Shown: in pieces, positions 28,463 to 35,298 of the stretch | Position numbering within the stretch: position 1 is the stretch's first letter | How the letters are laid out: each line of letters opens with the position of its first letter | Assembly: GCF_015680235.1 (NCBI RefSeq) | Contig: NZ_JADLJL010000042.1 | Span: forward strand, 1-35,298 | Reading direction: 5' to 3' | Source: Pseudomonas guariconensis | GTDB lineage: Bacteria > Pseudomonadota > Gammaproteobacteria > Pseudomonadales > Pseudomonadaceae | DNA length: 35,298 bases | Notes under the pieces: model-generated | Database searches by the model: none | What the model was told of the DNA's origin: nothing | Seen by the model: the letters and a program-made list of their open reading frames with translations, nothing else | Made by a program: the position numbers and the translations under genes

Positions 28463-29554
28463 TTGGATTCACTGACCCAAGCCGTCCTCGGTGCGGCCTT
28501 GCAAGGTGCGGTGCTGGGGCGCATTCAGGGCCGCCGCTCATTGCTTTACGGCGCGGCCCTGGGCACCTTGCCGGACCTGGACGTGGTCATTCGCTACGCC
28601 GACCCGGTGTCGCAGATGACCTACCACCGGGGCTTTTCCCATTCGATCTTCGTCCTCACCGGCCTGGCCCTGCTGCTGGCCTGGCTGGTGAGCGCGATCG
28701 GCCGAAGGCGCTGGCCCGAGAAGGATTATCGCTGGCCGAGGCTGTTCCTGGCCTTCTGGCTGGCCCTGGTGACACACCCGATCCTCGATGCCTTCACGGT
28801 CTATGGCACCCAGTTGTTCTGGCCATTGCACCTCACTCCGGAGAGTTGGGCGGCGGTGTTCATCATCGACCCGGTGTACACCGTGCCGTTGCTCGCGGCC
28901 GTGCTGTACGCGGCATTCAGGGGGATGCAGGGCAGGGCGATCCCGCTGCTGACCCTGGCGCTGGTGTTCAGCACCGCCTACCTGGGCTTTGGCCTGGCCG
29001 GGCGCATGGCGGCCGAGCAGCGTTTCCAGTTCGCGCTGGACCAGCAGGGCATCGCCGTCATCGAAGTGCGGGCCGTGCCGATCGCGTTCAACAGCCTAGT
29101 ATGGCGCGTGCTGGCCAAGACCCCCGATGGGCATTACTACGAAGGCGTCAGTAGCCTGTTCGACCGCCAGCCGCCGGAAATGCAGCGCCAGTCGCTGAAC
29201 CTGGACGCGGCCAAGGTGCTCGACGGCGTGCCGCTGCACGAGCGTCTGCGCTGGTTCACCGATGGCTGGCTGCGCTATGACGTGGTGGGCGATGCCCTGG
29301 TCGTGACCGACCTGCGCATGGGCATACCGGGTAACTACACCTTCCGCTTCAACATGGCCAGCCGTGATGGAGCAGGCCACTGGACCGCCGGTACCCCCAC
29401 GCTGTGGCTGGGCGACGGCGTCGGTTCGATGTTCAACGCCCAGGACCTGGTGCTGATCTGGCGACGCATCGTCGAGCAGCAGCCACCGCTGCCCCTGGCG
29501 ACCTGGACCCAGAAATACCTGGGCCCGGCGCAGGCCGCCGAAGCAGGGCGCTGA
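28463..29554 (+). CDS. Membrane-bound metal-dependent hydrolase (YdjM/DUF457 family, 363 aa)
   Basis: The N terminus MDSLTQAVLGAALQGAVLGR is diagnostic of the family. Candidate metal ligands are D38 and D40 in LGTLPDLDVV, H55 and H60 in TYHRGFSHSIF, and H105 and D109 in VTHPILDAFTVYGTQLF. About five membrane helices occupy residues 60-195, and the C-terminal half is a soluble domain (about 200-350). Predicted as a hydrolase from motif similarity (E. coli YdjM is LexA-regulated); no substrate is known. I chose a TTG start at 28463, because AGGGGG lies eight bases before it and the product then begins with the conserved MDSLTQ; the ATG at 28442 would add seven residues and overlap that ribosome site. 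It stands alone. Confidence 0.88.
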   Translation: MDSLTQAVLGAALQGAVLGRIQGRRSLLYGAALGTLPDLDVVIRYADPVSQMTYHRGFSHSIFVLTGLALLLAWLVSAIGRRRWPEKDYRWPRLFLAFWLALVTHPILDAFTVYGTQLFWPLHLTPESWAAVFIIDPVYTVPLLAAVLYAAFRGMQGRAIPLLTLALVFSTAYLGFGLAGRMAAEQRFQFALDQQGIAVIEVRAVPIAFNSLVWRVLAKTPDGHYYEGVSSLFDRQPPEMQRQSLNLDAAKVLDGVPLHERLRWFTDGWLRYDVVGDALVVTDLRMGIPGNYTFRFNMASRDGAGHWTAGTPTLWLGDGVGSMFNAQDLVLIWRRIVEQQPPLPLATWTQKYLGPAQAAEAGR

Positions 29555-29589
29555 GCGCAACATTTCCCCGCCACCTGCTCCCGCAGCCC

Positions 29590-29630
29590 TGTGGGAGCAG
29601 GCTCGCCCCGTGATCGGCCGCAGCGCGGCC
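29590..29630. repeat. Single REP-like unit and hairpin between convergent genes
   Basis: TGTGGGAGCAGGCTCGCCCC (29590-29609) is a REP-type palindrome, followed by GGCCGC-AGC-GCGGCC (29616-29630). It lies between the stops of the membrane hydrolase and the aldo/keto reductase and may end both transcripts. Confidence 0.6.
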
Positions 29631-29638
29631 ACGTAGGC

Positions 29639-30649
29639 TCAGGCGCGTGGCAACCGCCCGGTGACGAAATGCGCCACATCGTTGAAGCCGGGTGTCGAGG
29701 CATGCCCCGGGGTCACCAGCGAATCGATGAAGGCCTCGTCCTCGGCGCTGATCTTCACCTCCAGCGCGCCCGCATAGGTATCCCACTGGGCCTCGGTACG
29801 CGGGCCGACGATCGCCGAGCTGACCAGGCGATTGTTCAGCACCCAGGCGATGGCGAACTCGACGATACCCACACCCTTGGCATCGGTATAGGCGTGGATC
29901 TTCTGAGCGATGGCCAATGACTCCTGGCGCCATTCGACCTCCATGATGCGCTTGTCCTGGCGCCCGGCGCGGCTGCCGGCGTCGGGCGTGGAGCCCGGCG
30001 CATATTTGCCGCTGAGCACGCCACGGGCCAGCGGGCTGAACGGCACCACGCCCAGGCCGTGGTAGGCCGCGGCGGTCAGCTGTTCAGGTTCGGCCTGGCG
30101 GTTGACGATGTTGTACAGCGGCTGGCTCACCACAGGCTTGGCCACACCCAGGCGCTCGGCCAGATTGCAGATTTCGGCGATGCGCCAGCCGCGGAAGTTG
30201 GACACGCCCCAATAGCGGATCTTGCCCTGCTGCAGCAGATCGCCGATCGCCCGTACGGTCTCTTCCAGCGGCACGTTGTGGTCTTCGCGGTGCAAGTAGT
30301 AGATGTCCAGGTAGTCCAGGCCCATGCGCGTCAGGGAGGCGTCGAGGGCATTGAACAGGTGCTTGCGCGACAGCCCGCTGCGGTTCGGCACCCCGTCCAC
30401 CGGGCCATAGCCGGCCTTGGAAGCGACGATCCAGTCCTGGCGATGGCGCGCCACGGCTTCACCGACGATCTCCTCCGAACGGCCAGCGTTGTAGACGTCA
30501 GCGGTGTCGATGAAATTGATGCCCTGGTCCCAGGCTTTGTCGATGATGCGCAGCGAGTCCTCGGTGCTGGTCTGCTCGCCGAACATCATGCTGCCCAGGG
30601 TGAGCGCGGAGACCTGGAGGCCACTATGGCCGAGGGAACGGTAGATCAT
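29639..30649 (-). CDS. Aldo/keto reductase (336 aa)
   Basis: The catalytic tetrad of the AKR barrel is present: D48 and Y53 in FIDTADVYNAG, K78 in IVASKAG and H120 in YYLHREDHN. Further signatures are GKIRYWGVSNFRGW, VSQPLYNIVNRQAE, VVPFSPLARGVLSGKY and the NADPH-site IVGPRTEAQ. It resembles the YajO/Tas group that reduces aldehydes and sugars, probably with NADPH; substrate unknown. The ATG at 30647-30649 begins MIYRSLGHSGLQVSALTLG; CAAAAGG lies upstream. It follows the Rieske-FAD reductase gene on the same strand after 133 bp and could be separately expressed. Confidence 0.93.
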   Translation of the reverse strand: MIYRSLGHSGLQVSALTLGSMMFGEQTSTEDSLRIIDKAWDQGINFIDTADVYNAGRSEEIVGEAVARHRQDWIVASKAGYGPVDGVPNRSGLSRKHLFNALDASLTRMGLDYLDIYYLHREDHNVPLEETVRAIGDLLQQGKIRYWGVSNFRGWRIAEICNLAERLGVAKPVVSQPLYNIVNRQAEPEQLTAAAYHGLGVVPFSPLARGVLSGKYAPGSTPDAGSRAGRQDKRIMEVEWRQESLAIAQKIHAYTDAKGVGIVEFAIAWVLNNRLVSSAIVGPRTEAQWDTYAGALEVKISAEDEAFIDSLVTPGHASTPGFNDVAHFVTGRLPRA

Positions 30650-30782
30650 GCTGGGGGCCTTTTGTCTGGGAGTGTCGAGCTGTTTTACACATATCCCCCG
30701 GGCATTGAAAGGCTTGGCCCGTCAACGGTAAGACGCCTCTGCGAGAATACCGGGCCTCGGGTGCGGAGGGTGAACCGAATTC

Positions 30783-32315
30783 TCAATCCGGCCATGCATC
30801 GATCAATTCCCGTGCCTCGCGGCTGGTCAGCGGCCGCTTCATCCGCTGCGACAAGGCAGCCATGGCCCTGGAATAACCTTTGGCGATCACCGCTTCGACC
30901 TGGTCGTCGATACATTGCAGGGCGATGAAGTTGCCTTGTTCCGGTTCGCCGACGTACTCGATGCGGTTCCAGTTGCGCCCGTGGCCGAGCACCTCCAGGG
31001 TGCGCCCGTGCTGGTAGGTCCAGAAAAACGGCACGTCGTCGTAACGGCGCTGCTCGCCGAGCATGTTGGCGGCGGCAATGACGCCATGCTGCTGGGCCAG
31101 GCGCCAATGTTCGATGCGCGCCGGGCGGCCGGTGAGCGGGAACGTGGCGATATCCCCGGCGGCCCAAAGGCCTTCGGCGGCCTGCATCTGAGCGTTCACC
31201 ACCAGCGACTGGTCATCGGCCAGGGGCAGGCCATGCACGAAGGCAGTCGCTGGCTTTACGCCGACGCCCAGCAGGACCAAGGGGGCGTCCAGGCGCTCGC
31301 CGTTGGCCAGCAGCACCGCCTGGACCCTGTCCGTGCCTTCGAAGCGCTGCACCTCGGTGGGCCCATGGAACACCACGCCCTTGCGCTCGTGCAGCTCGCG
31401 CAAAGTGTGGCCGATGCGCTCGCCAAGTTGCTTGGCCAGGGGAATGTCATGGCGGGTCACCACATGCACGTTCAAACCCTGCTTGCGCAACGCCGAGGCC
31501 GCCTCCAGGCCGATGAACCCATCGCCGACGATGACCACCGATTGCCCGGGCTCGGCCGCGTCGAGCAGATGGGCGGCGTCGTCCCGGGAGCGCAGCAGGC
31601 AGATGCCTGGCAACTGTGCGCCCGGAAGATCCAGGCGCTTGGGCTTGCCGCCGGTGGCCAGCAGGGCGGCGTCGTAGTCCAGACGCTTGCCGTCGGCCAG
31701 GACCACCTGGCGTTTGTCGACATCGAGGATGCGCACCTTGCCGTACACGCGCTCCAGATGGCCACGGCGCAAGGCGCCGGGCTCCAGCAGGGCAGGGACC
31801 TCGTCGGGTGGCATCTGCCCGGCGATGACGAACTTGCTCAGGGCGGTACGGTCGTAGGAGGGCTGGCGCTCCTGGTCCACCCACACCAGGCGACCACCGA
31901 AACCGTGCCCCAGTAACGTGGCCACGGCCGCGGTACCTGCGGCGCCGGCCCCGATCACCACGAAACAGCGGGCGTCGCTGTGTCTGGGCGGGTCGTTCAT
32001 CGGCATGGCCTGGTCATCGACCCAGATCTCGCCGTCCTTGACCTGCACCGGGTAGCGGCGCAGGTCCGCCAGGGCTGGAGGTTCGCACACGGCGCCCTCG
32101 TCCACGGCGAAGGCCGCCTTGTGCCAGGGGCAGACCAGCAGGCCGCCGCACAAGGCGCCTTCTTCGAGGGGCGCCCCGGCATGTGGGCAGTTGCCCTGGT
32201 AGGCGTGGACCTGGTCGCCTTGGCGAATGAGGATGATTTCTTCGGTGCCGGCCTGGGCTCGCAGGGGCTTGCGTTCGTCGAGCTGGTCGAGGCGGGCCAC
32301 GCTGTGCTGGGCCAT
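30783..32315 (-). CDS. Rieske-FAD oxidoreductase (AIFL-like fusion, 510 aa)
   Basis: An N-terminal Rieske [2Fe-2S] domain has C43 and H45 in CPHAGAPL and C62 and H65 in CPWHKAAF. It is followed by a pyridine nucleotide-disulfide reductase domain with the FAD motif FVVIGAGAAGTAA (GAGAAG 122-127), an NAD(P)H motif VVIVGDGFIGLEAASAL (264-269) and GLWAAGDIATFPL near the FAD ribityl site, plus a C-terminal AIF-type dimer domain. This is the architecture of AIFM3/AIFL and of ferredoxin reductases for oxygenases, fused to their own ferredoxin. No dioxygenase or P450 partner is in the window, so the electron acceptor is unknown. ATG at 32315 with TGGAGA upstream; upstream is the ACS transporter. Confidence 0.93.
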   Translation of the reverse strand: MAQHSVARLDQLDERKPLRAQAGTEEIILIRQGDQVHAYQGNCPHAGAPLEEGALCGGLLVCPWHKAAFAVDEGAVCEPPALADLRRYPVQVKDGEIWVDDQAMPMNDPPRHSDARCFVVIGAGAAGTAAVATLLGHGFGGRLVWVDQERQPSYDRTALSKFVIAGQMPPDEVPALLEPGALRRGHLERVYGKVRILDVDKRQVVLADGKRLDYDAALLATGGKPKRLDLPGAQLPGICLLRSRDDAAHLLDAAEPGQSVVIVGDGFIGLEAASALRKQGLNVHVVTRHDIPLAKQLGERIGHTLRELHERKGVVFHGPTEVQRFEGTDRVQAVLLANGERLDAPLVLLGVGVKPATAFVHGLPLADDQSLVVNAQMQAAEGLWAAGDIATFPLTGRPARIEHWRLAQQHGVIAAANMLGEQRRYDDVPFFWTYQHGRTLEVLGHGRNWNRIEYVGEPEQGNFIALQCIDDQVEAVIAKGYSRAMAALSQRMKRPLTSREARELIDAWPD

Positions 32316-32402
32316 GGGGCGTCTCCATAGAACCGTTCAGGTCCATTTGACGCCCTTGTCGCGCAGGGGATGCAAGCAACCGACGATCGGGGTGCCGCGG
32401 GC

Positions 32403-32476
32403 CCACTATCACCGTCGCCTGGCAAGGGCTTCGCCCCTTGATCCCGGGACAAGTCGCACCGCCGGCCCCACAAGCG
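32403..32476. repeat. Degenerate REP-associated module between transporter and reductase
   Basis: In reverse, GCGACGGTGATA (32407-32418) is a copy of the module at 23463 and 28317, preceded by AAGCCCTTGCCA-like sequence as at 28302. A hairpin CAAGGGC-TTC-GCCCCTTG lies at about 32423-32440, followed by a REP-like GATCCCGGGACAAGTCGC and GCCGGCCCCACAAG. Confidence 0.6.
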
Positions 32477-32509
32477 TCTGCGCCGCATGTGCAGCGCAGA
32501 CCTGGCTTG

Positions 32510-33838
32510 TCAGTCGGCGCGAACGGCCTTCAGCGCACCGGCACGGGTCACCCGCAGCGCCACCAGGCTGCCCAACACGATCAACGCCGCCAGCGAATAC
32601 AGCGCGGCATCGGTCGAGCCGGTGTGGTCCTTGATGAAACCGACCAGGTAAGGGCTCAGGAAGCCCGCCATCTGGCCCACCGAGTTGATGATCGCCAGGC
32701 CCGCCACTGCGGCACTGGCGCTGAGCAGGGCCGTCGGCATCGGCCAGAACATCGGCAGGCCGGTGAGCGCGCCCATGGTGGCGATGGACAGCCCGAGCAG
32801 GGCGATGGTCGGGTTCTGGGCGAAGTTCACCGCGATCAGCAGGCCGATGGCGCCCATCAGCATCGGTACCACAAGGTGCCAGCGGCGTTCGTTGCGCAGG
32901 TCAGCCGAACGGCCGACGACAATCATGAACACCCCCGCCAGCAGGTACGGGATCGCGCTCAGCCAACCGATCAGCAGTGGGCTGTCGAAGCCCAGGTTCT
33001 TGATGATCGACGGCAGCCAGAAGTTGATCGCGTATACACCGCTCTGGATGCAGAAATAGACGAAGCCGAAGGTCCAGATCAACGGATTGCTCAGCACGGC
33101 GAGCACGCCATCACCGCGGGCGGCTGGCTTGGAGGCCGCGTCGGCCTTGAGGTCGGCTTCGATCAGCTGGCGTTCGGCCGGGCTCAGCCAGGCCGCTTTC
33201 TGGTAGCCGTCACTGAGCAACATGACCGCCAGGATCCCCAACGCGACGGTGGGTAGGCCCTGGATCAGGAACATCCACTGCCAGCCGGCCAGGCCATGCT
33301 GACCGGCGGCGAAGTGGTCGAGGATCCAGCCAGAGAACGGCCCGCCGAGCAGGCCCGAGACCGGTATCGCCGACATGAACAGCGCCATGATGCGGCCGCG
33401 GCGGTCCGCCGGGAACCAGCGCGACAGGTACAGCACCACGCCCGGGAAGAAGCCCGCCTCGGCGGCGCCGGTGAGCAGGCGCAGGGCGTAGAACTCGGTG
33501 GGGGTGGTGACGAACAGCAGGCAGGTCGAAAGGGTGCCCCAGGCGATCATCATCACCGCGATCCAACGCCGCGGGCCGAAGCGGTTGAGCGCCAGGTTGC
33601 TGGGCAGGCCGCACAGCACGTAGCCGATGAAGAAGATACCGGCGCCGAGGCCGTAGACGGTTTCGCTGAACTGCAGCGCGTCGAGCATCTGCAGCTTGGC
33701 GAAGCCGACGTTGACGCGGTCCAGGTAGTTGAACAGGTAGCAGATGAAAATGAACGGAATCAGCCGCAGGGTGATGCGCCGGTACAGTGCATCGCGGGTG
33801 ATGTCTTTGCCTTGGTCAGGGGCGGGGCTGTGTGCCAT
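32510..33838 (-). CDS. MFS transporter, anion:cation symporter (ACS) family (442 aa)
   Basis: The sequence has twelve hydrophobic helices and the ACS signature CYLFNYLDRVNVGFAKLQML after the first helix, GFFPGVVLYLSRWFPADRRG in helices 4-5, and GDGVLAVLSNPLIWTFGFVY beginning the second half. The family takes up organic anions such as tartrate, phthalate, glucarate or galactonate with protons; this style is closest to the TtuB/phthalate permease group. The ATG at 33836-33838 begins MAHSPAPDQGKDITRDALYR; AAAAGAGAA lies upstream. The extension to 34297 overlaps the cdaR-like gene and is spurious. It is divergent from the CdaR-type regulator (157-bp gap), which suggests transport of the diacid that the regulator senses. 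Confidence 0.93.
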   Translation of the reverse strand: MAHSPAPDQGKDITRDALYRRITLRLIPFIFICYLFNYLDRVNVGFAKLQMLDALQFSETVYGLGAGIFFIGYVLCGLPSNLALNRFGPRRWIAVMMIAWGTLSTCLLFVTTPTEFYALRLLTGAAEAGFFPGVVLYLSRWFPADRRGRIMALFMSAIPVSGLLGGPFSGWILDHFAAGQHGLAGWQWMFLIQGLPTVALGILAVMLLSDGYQKAAWLSPAERQLIEADLKADAASKPAARGDGVLAVLSNPLIWTFGFVYFCIQSGVYAINFWLPSIIKNLGFDSPLLIGWLSAIPYLLAGVFMIVVGRSADLRNERRWHLVVPMLMGAIGLLIAVNFAQNPTIALLGLSIATMGALTGLPMFWPMPTALLSASAAVAGLAIINSVGQMAGFLSPYLVGFIKDHTGSTDAALYSLAALIVLGSLVALRVTRAGALKAVRAD

Positions 33839-33995
33839 GATCGGGTTCTCTTTTGTTATGGTTGTCGCCGCGTCGCCTGTTCCGGCGCTCGCCCTGACGA
33901 GTCTCGGTGAGCACGGCGCGGCTGTCTTTGTGCTTTTGCACAGCCTCTGGCGCCAGCTGCTGTGCCGGCGACCAAAGCCTACCAAGGATCCTTGC
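33839..33995. promoter_or_regulatory. Divergent control region of the ACS transporter and CdaR-like regulator
   Basis: This 157-bp gap must hold both promoters. It contains AGAGAACC before the transporter and CAAGGATCCTTG, a perfect 12-bp palindrome at 33983-33994, just before the cdaR-like ATG; the palindrome includes the AAGGAT ribosome site and may also be a regulator site. No strong -35/-10 pair is evident. Confidence 0.45.
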
Positions 33996-35093
33996 ATGTT
34001 CGAACTGGACCACGACCTGGCGCAGGACATCGTCGACCGGGCGATGGCCATCCTCCCGTGCAACGTCAATGTCATGGATAGCCAGGGCCTGATCCTCGGC
34101 AGTGGCGAGCCGGAGCGGATCAACACCCGCCACGAAGGCGCGCAACTGGTATTGGCCAACGGCCGGATCGTCGAGCTGGACGTGGACGCGGCCAAATGGC
34201 TGAAGGGCGTGCAACCGGGGGTGAACCTGCCCTTGATGCTCGATGGTCGGCTGATCGGAGTATTGGGGCTGACGGGGGACCCGCAGCAGTTGCGCACCTA
34301 CGGCGAGCTGGTGCGCATGACTGCCGAGATGCTCCTGGCCCAGCGTCACCTGCAAGTGGAGCAGCAATGGCGGCGCCAACGCTGCGATGACCTATTGGCC
34401 TTGCTGCTGGGTAGCAGCGGCGACTCACCGCGCTTGCTCGACGAGGCTCGGCAGTTGGGCCTCAAACCCCAATTGGCCCGGGTGCCCTGCCTGTTCGAGC
34501 TCGAGTCCGGGCCACCGGCGGAAACCTTGGCCGGCTGGTTTATGAGCCGCTTCCCGGACAGCTGGTGCGTCAGCCCTTCGCGGCATTCGCTGCTCTGGTG
34601 TCGCCCGGCGAGCGTGGCCTTGGACGAGCAGCGCCTGGTCGAGCGCCTGGCACGCCATGGCTGGCAGGTCGAGCGCCTGGCCCTGGGCAACGTGGCGCAT
34701 AGCTTGGAGCAATTACGTCGCGGCTACCGGCGGATTCGGGACTTGCTGGCGTATGGTCGTGAAGTGCTGCCAGGCGAGCGCCTGCTCAGCCTTGGCCGTT
34801 ACCGGTTGCCCGCCTTGCTCTGGCGCCACCGCAACGACGATGCCCTGGAGGAACTGCTCGAGCCGTTGCAGCGCATCCGCGCCAAGGACACCAGTGGGCA
34901 ACTGCTGGCGACCCTGCGTGCCTGGTGCGCCCACGACGGGCAGAGCCAGGCCTGCGCCGACGCGCTGGGGATCCACCGCAACAGCCTGCGGTACCGCCTG
35001 GAGCGCATTGCCGAGGTCGGCGAGGTGGACCCGTTGCGGCTGGAGGGCATGTTGAGCCTGTATTTGGGGTTGCAGTTGCTGCCAGCGCAATAA
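33996..35093 (+). CDS. cdaR: CdaR-type carbohydrate diacid regulator (365 aa)
   Basis: The N-terminal sugar diacid recognition domain (about residues 4-135) starts MFELDHDLAQDIVDRAMAIL, then PCNVNVMDSQGLILGSGEPE and RINTRHEGA, and includes VNLPLMLDGRLIGVLGLTGD. The C-terminal PucR-type helix-turn-helix (about 305-360) reads LRAWCAHDGQSQACADALGI and HRNSLRYRLERIAEVG. CdaR of E. coli activates glucarate, galactarate and glycerate genes on binding such acids. The ATG at 33996 is preceded by AAGGAT; the frame is open upstream to 33744 but that portion is antisense to the transporter. No enzyme for diacid breakdown is within the window; it may lie to the right. Confidence 0.92.
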   Translation: MFELDHDLAQDIVDRAMAILPCNVNVMDSQGLILGSGEPERINTRHEGAQLVLANGRIVELDVDAAKWLKGVQPGVNLPLMLDGRLIGVLGLTGDPQQLRTYGELVRMTAEMLLAQRHLQVEQQWRRQRCDDLLALLLGSSGDSPRLLDEARQLGLKPQLARVPCLFELESGPPAETLAGWFMSRFPDSWCVSPSRHSLLWCRPASVALDEQRLVERLARHGWQVERLALGNVAHSLEQLRRGYRRIRDLLAYGREVLPGERLLSLGRYRLPALLWRHRNDDALEELLEPLQRIRAKDTSGQLLATLRAWCAHDGQSQACADALGIHRNSLRYRLERIAEVGEVDPLRLEGMLSLYLGLQLLPAQ

Positions 35094-35097
35094 CCCT

Positions 35098-35215
35098 GGC
35101 CGTCTAGCGCTTTTTTCGGCCTTGTCACCGTGTGGGAGATTCTATGGTTGTGGGCAAGCCGGCTCCCACTGGTGCAGCGCCAACCACCCCCTGTGGGTGC
35201 GGGCTGCCCGGCGAT
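35098..35215. repeat. Weak terminator and degenerate REP-like repeats at the right edge
   Basis: GGCCG (35098-35102) and CGGCC (35117-35121) enclose AGCGCT and a run of six T, a weak terminator for the cdaR-like gene. Then come GTGTGGGAGATTCTATGGTT and TGTGGGTGCGGGCTGCCCGG, degenerate REP halves. Beyond 35215 to the end of the window I see no supported gene. Confidence 0.5.
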
Positions 35216-35298
35216 GAAGACAACCCTTTACTCAAAGCCAGATCGCATCCCAATGTGGGTAATCACCAATGCGCTCAACCAGCCTTGCTCGCTCAGGA

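Noticed and set aside
33839..34297. N-terminal extension of the ACS transporter frame
   Set aside because: It overlaps the divergent CdaR-type regulator, whose two domains are clear.
1..35298. tRNA or rRNA genes, insertion sequences or prophage
   Set aside because: I found no cloverleaf-like segment, rRNA sequence, transposase, integrase or phage structural gene by reading; a tRNAscan/Infernal run would be decisive.

Overview
The window is a chromosomal segment of a fluorescent Pseudomonas, most likely of the P. putida group. The evidence is high-GC coding sequence, REP-type palindromes of the P. putida kind (GGAGCGGGCTTGCCCCGCG and relatives) in many intergenic gaps, and familiar Pseudomonas families (DUF2790, DUF6555, KGG protein, KauB/SpuC-like pair, RlhA). 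I see no rRNA, tRNA, CRISPR array, insertion sequence, prophage or plasmid origin. About 34 protein genes are supported.

Region 1 (about 120-15000) looks like a general-stress or envelope-maintenance island. A minus-strand block reads DUF72, EEP phosphodiesterase (YbhP-like), clsB, YbhN-like membrane protein, with start/stop overlaps at each junction of these four. It is followed by an exported 142-aa protein and a Rho-N-domain basic protein. Divergent from it is a plus-strand run: a 44-aa acidic protein, an iron-permease-family membrane protein and a ClpP-like serine protease. Then come an exported protein, a NUDIX hydrolase, a 1380-aa CheB-CheR-PAS-kinase-receiver fusion, a KGG-repeat stress protein, a zinc alcohol dehydrogenase, a three-helix membrane protein, a DUF6555 protein and two more tiny acidic proteins (59 and 51 aa). 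From memory, the same assortment occurs in the RpoS-dependent PA2134-PA2192 region of P. aeruginosa; that comparison is recall, not computed.

Region 2 (15134-18949) is a LuxR-type regulator followed by an aldehyde dehydrogenase and a class III aminotransferase, which together fit polyamine or omega-amino-acid catabolism. Region 3 (18985-21105) is a TonB-dependent siderophore receptor with a Fur-box-like site in its promoter. Region 4 (21294-24831) is housekeeping RNA modification (rlhA, trmK) plus a RidA-family protein. Region 5 (24839-29554) holds a DUF2790 protein, a divergent LysR regulator, a low-complexity exported protein, a YcaD-like MFS transporter and a membrane metal-dependent hydrolase. 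Region 6 (29639-35093) holds an aldo/keto reductase, a Rieske-FAD reductase, an ACS-family transporter and a divergent CdaR-type regulator, suggesting uptake and control of a carboxylate or sugar diacid.

The parts most worth following up are the 5089-6239 module (acidic peptide, two-helix membrane protein, ClpP-like protease), the trio of unrecognised tiny acidic proteins, a terminator placed directly in front of the ribosome site of one of them, the intact CheB/CheR enzymatic fusion kinase, a conserved module between inverted REPs, and anomalous poly-C tracts near 12124-12154. None of these proves a new system; the 5089-6239 module and the tiny acidic proteins are the best candidates.
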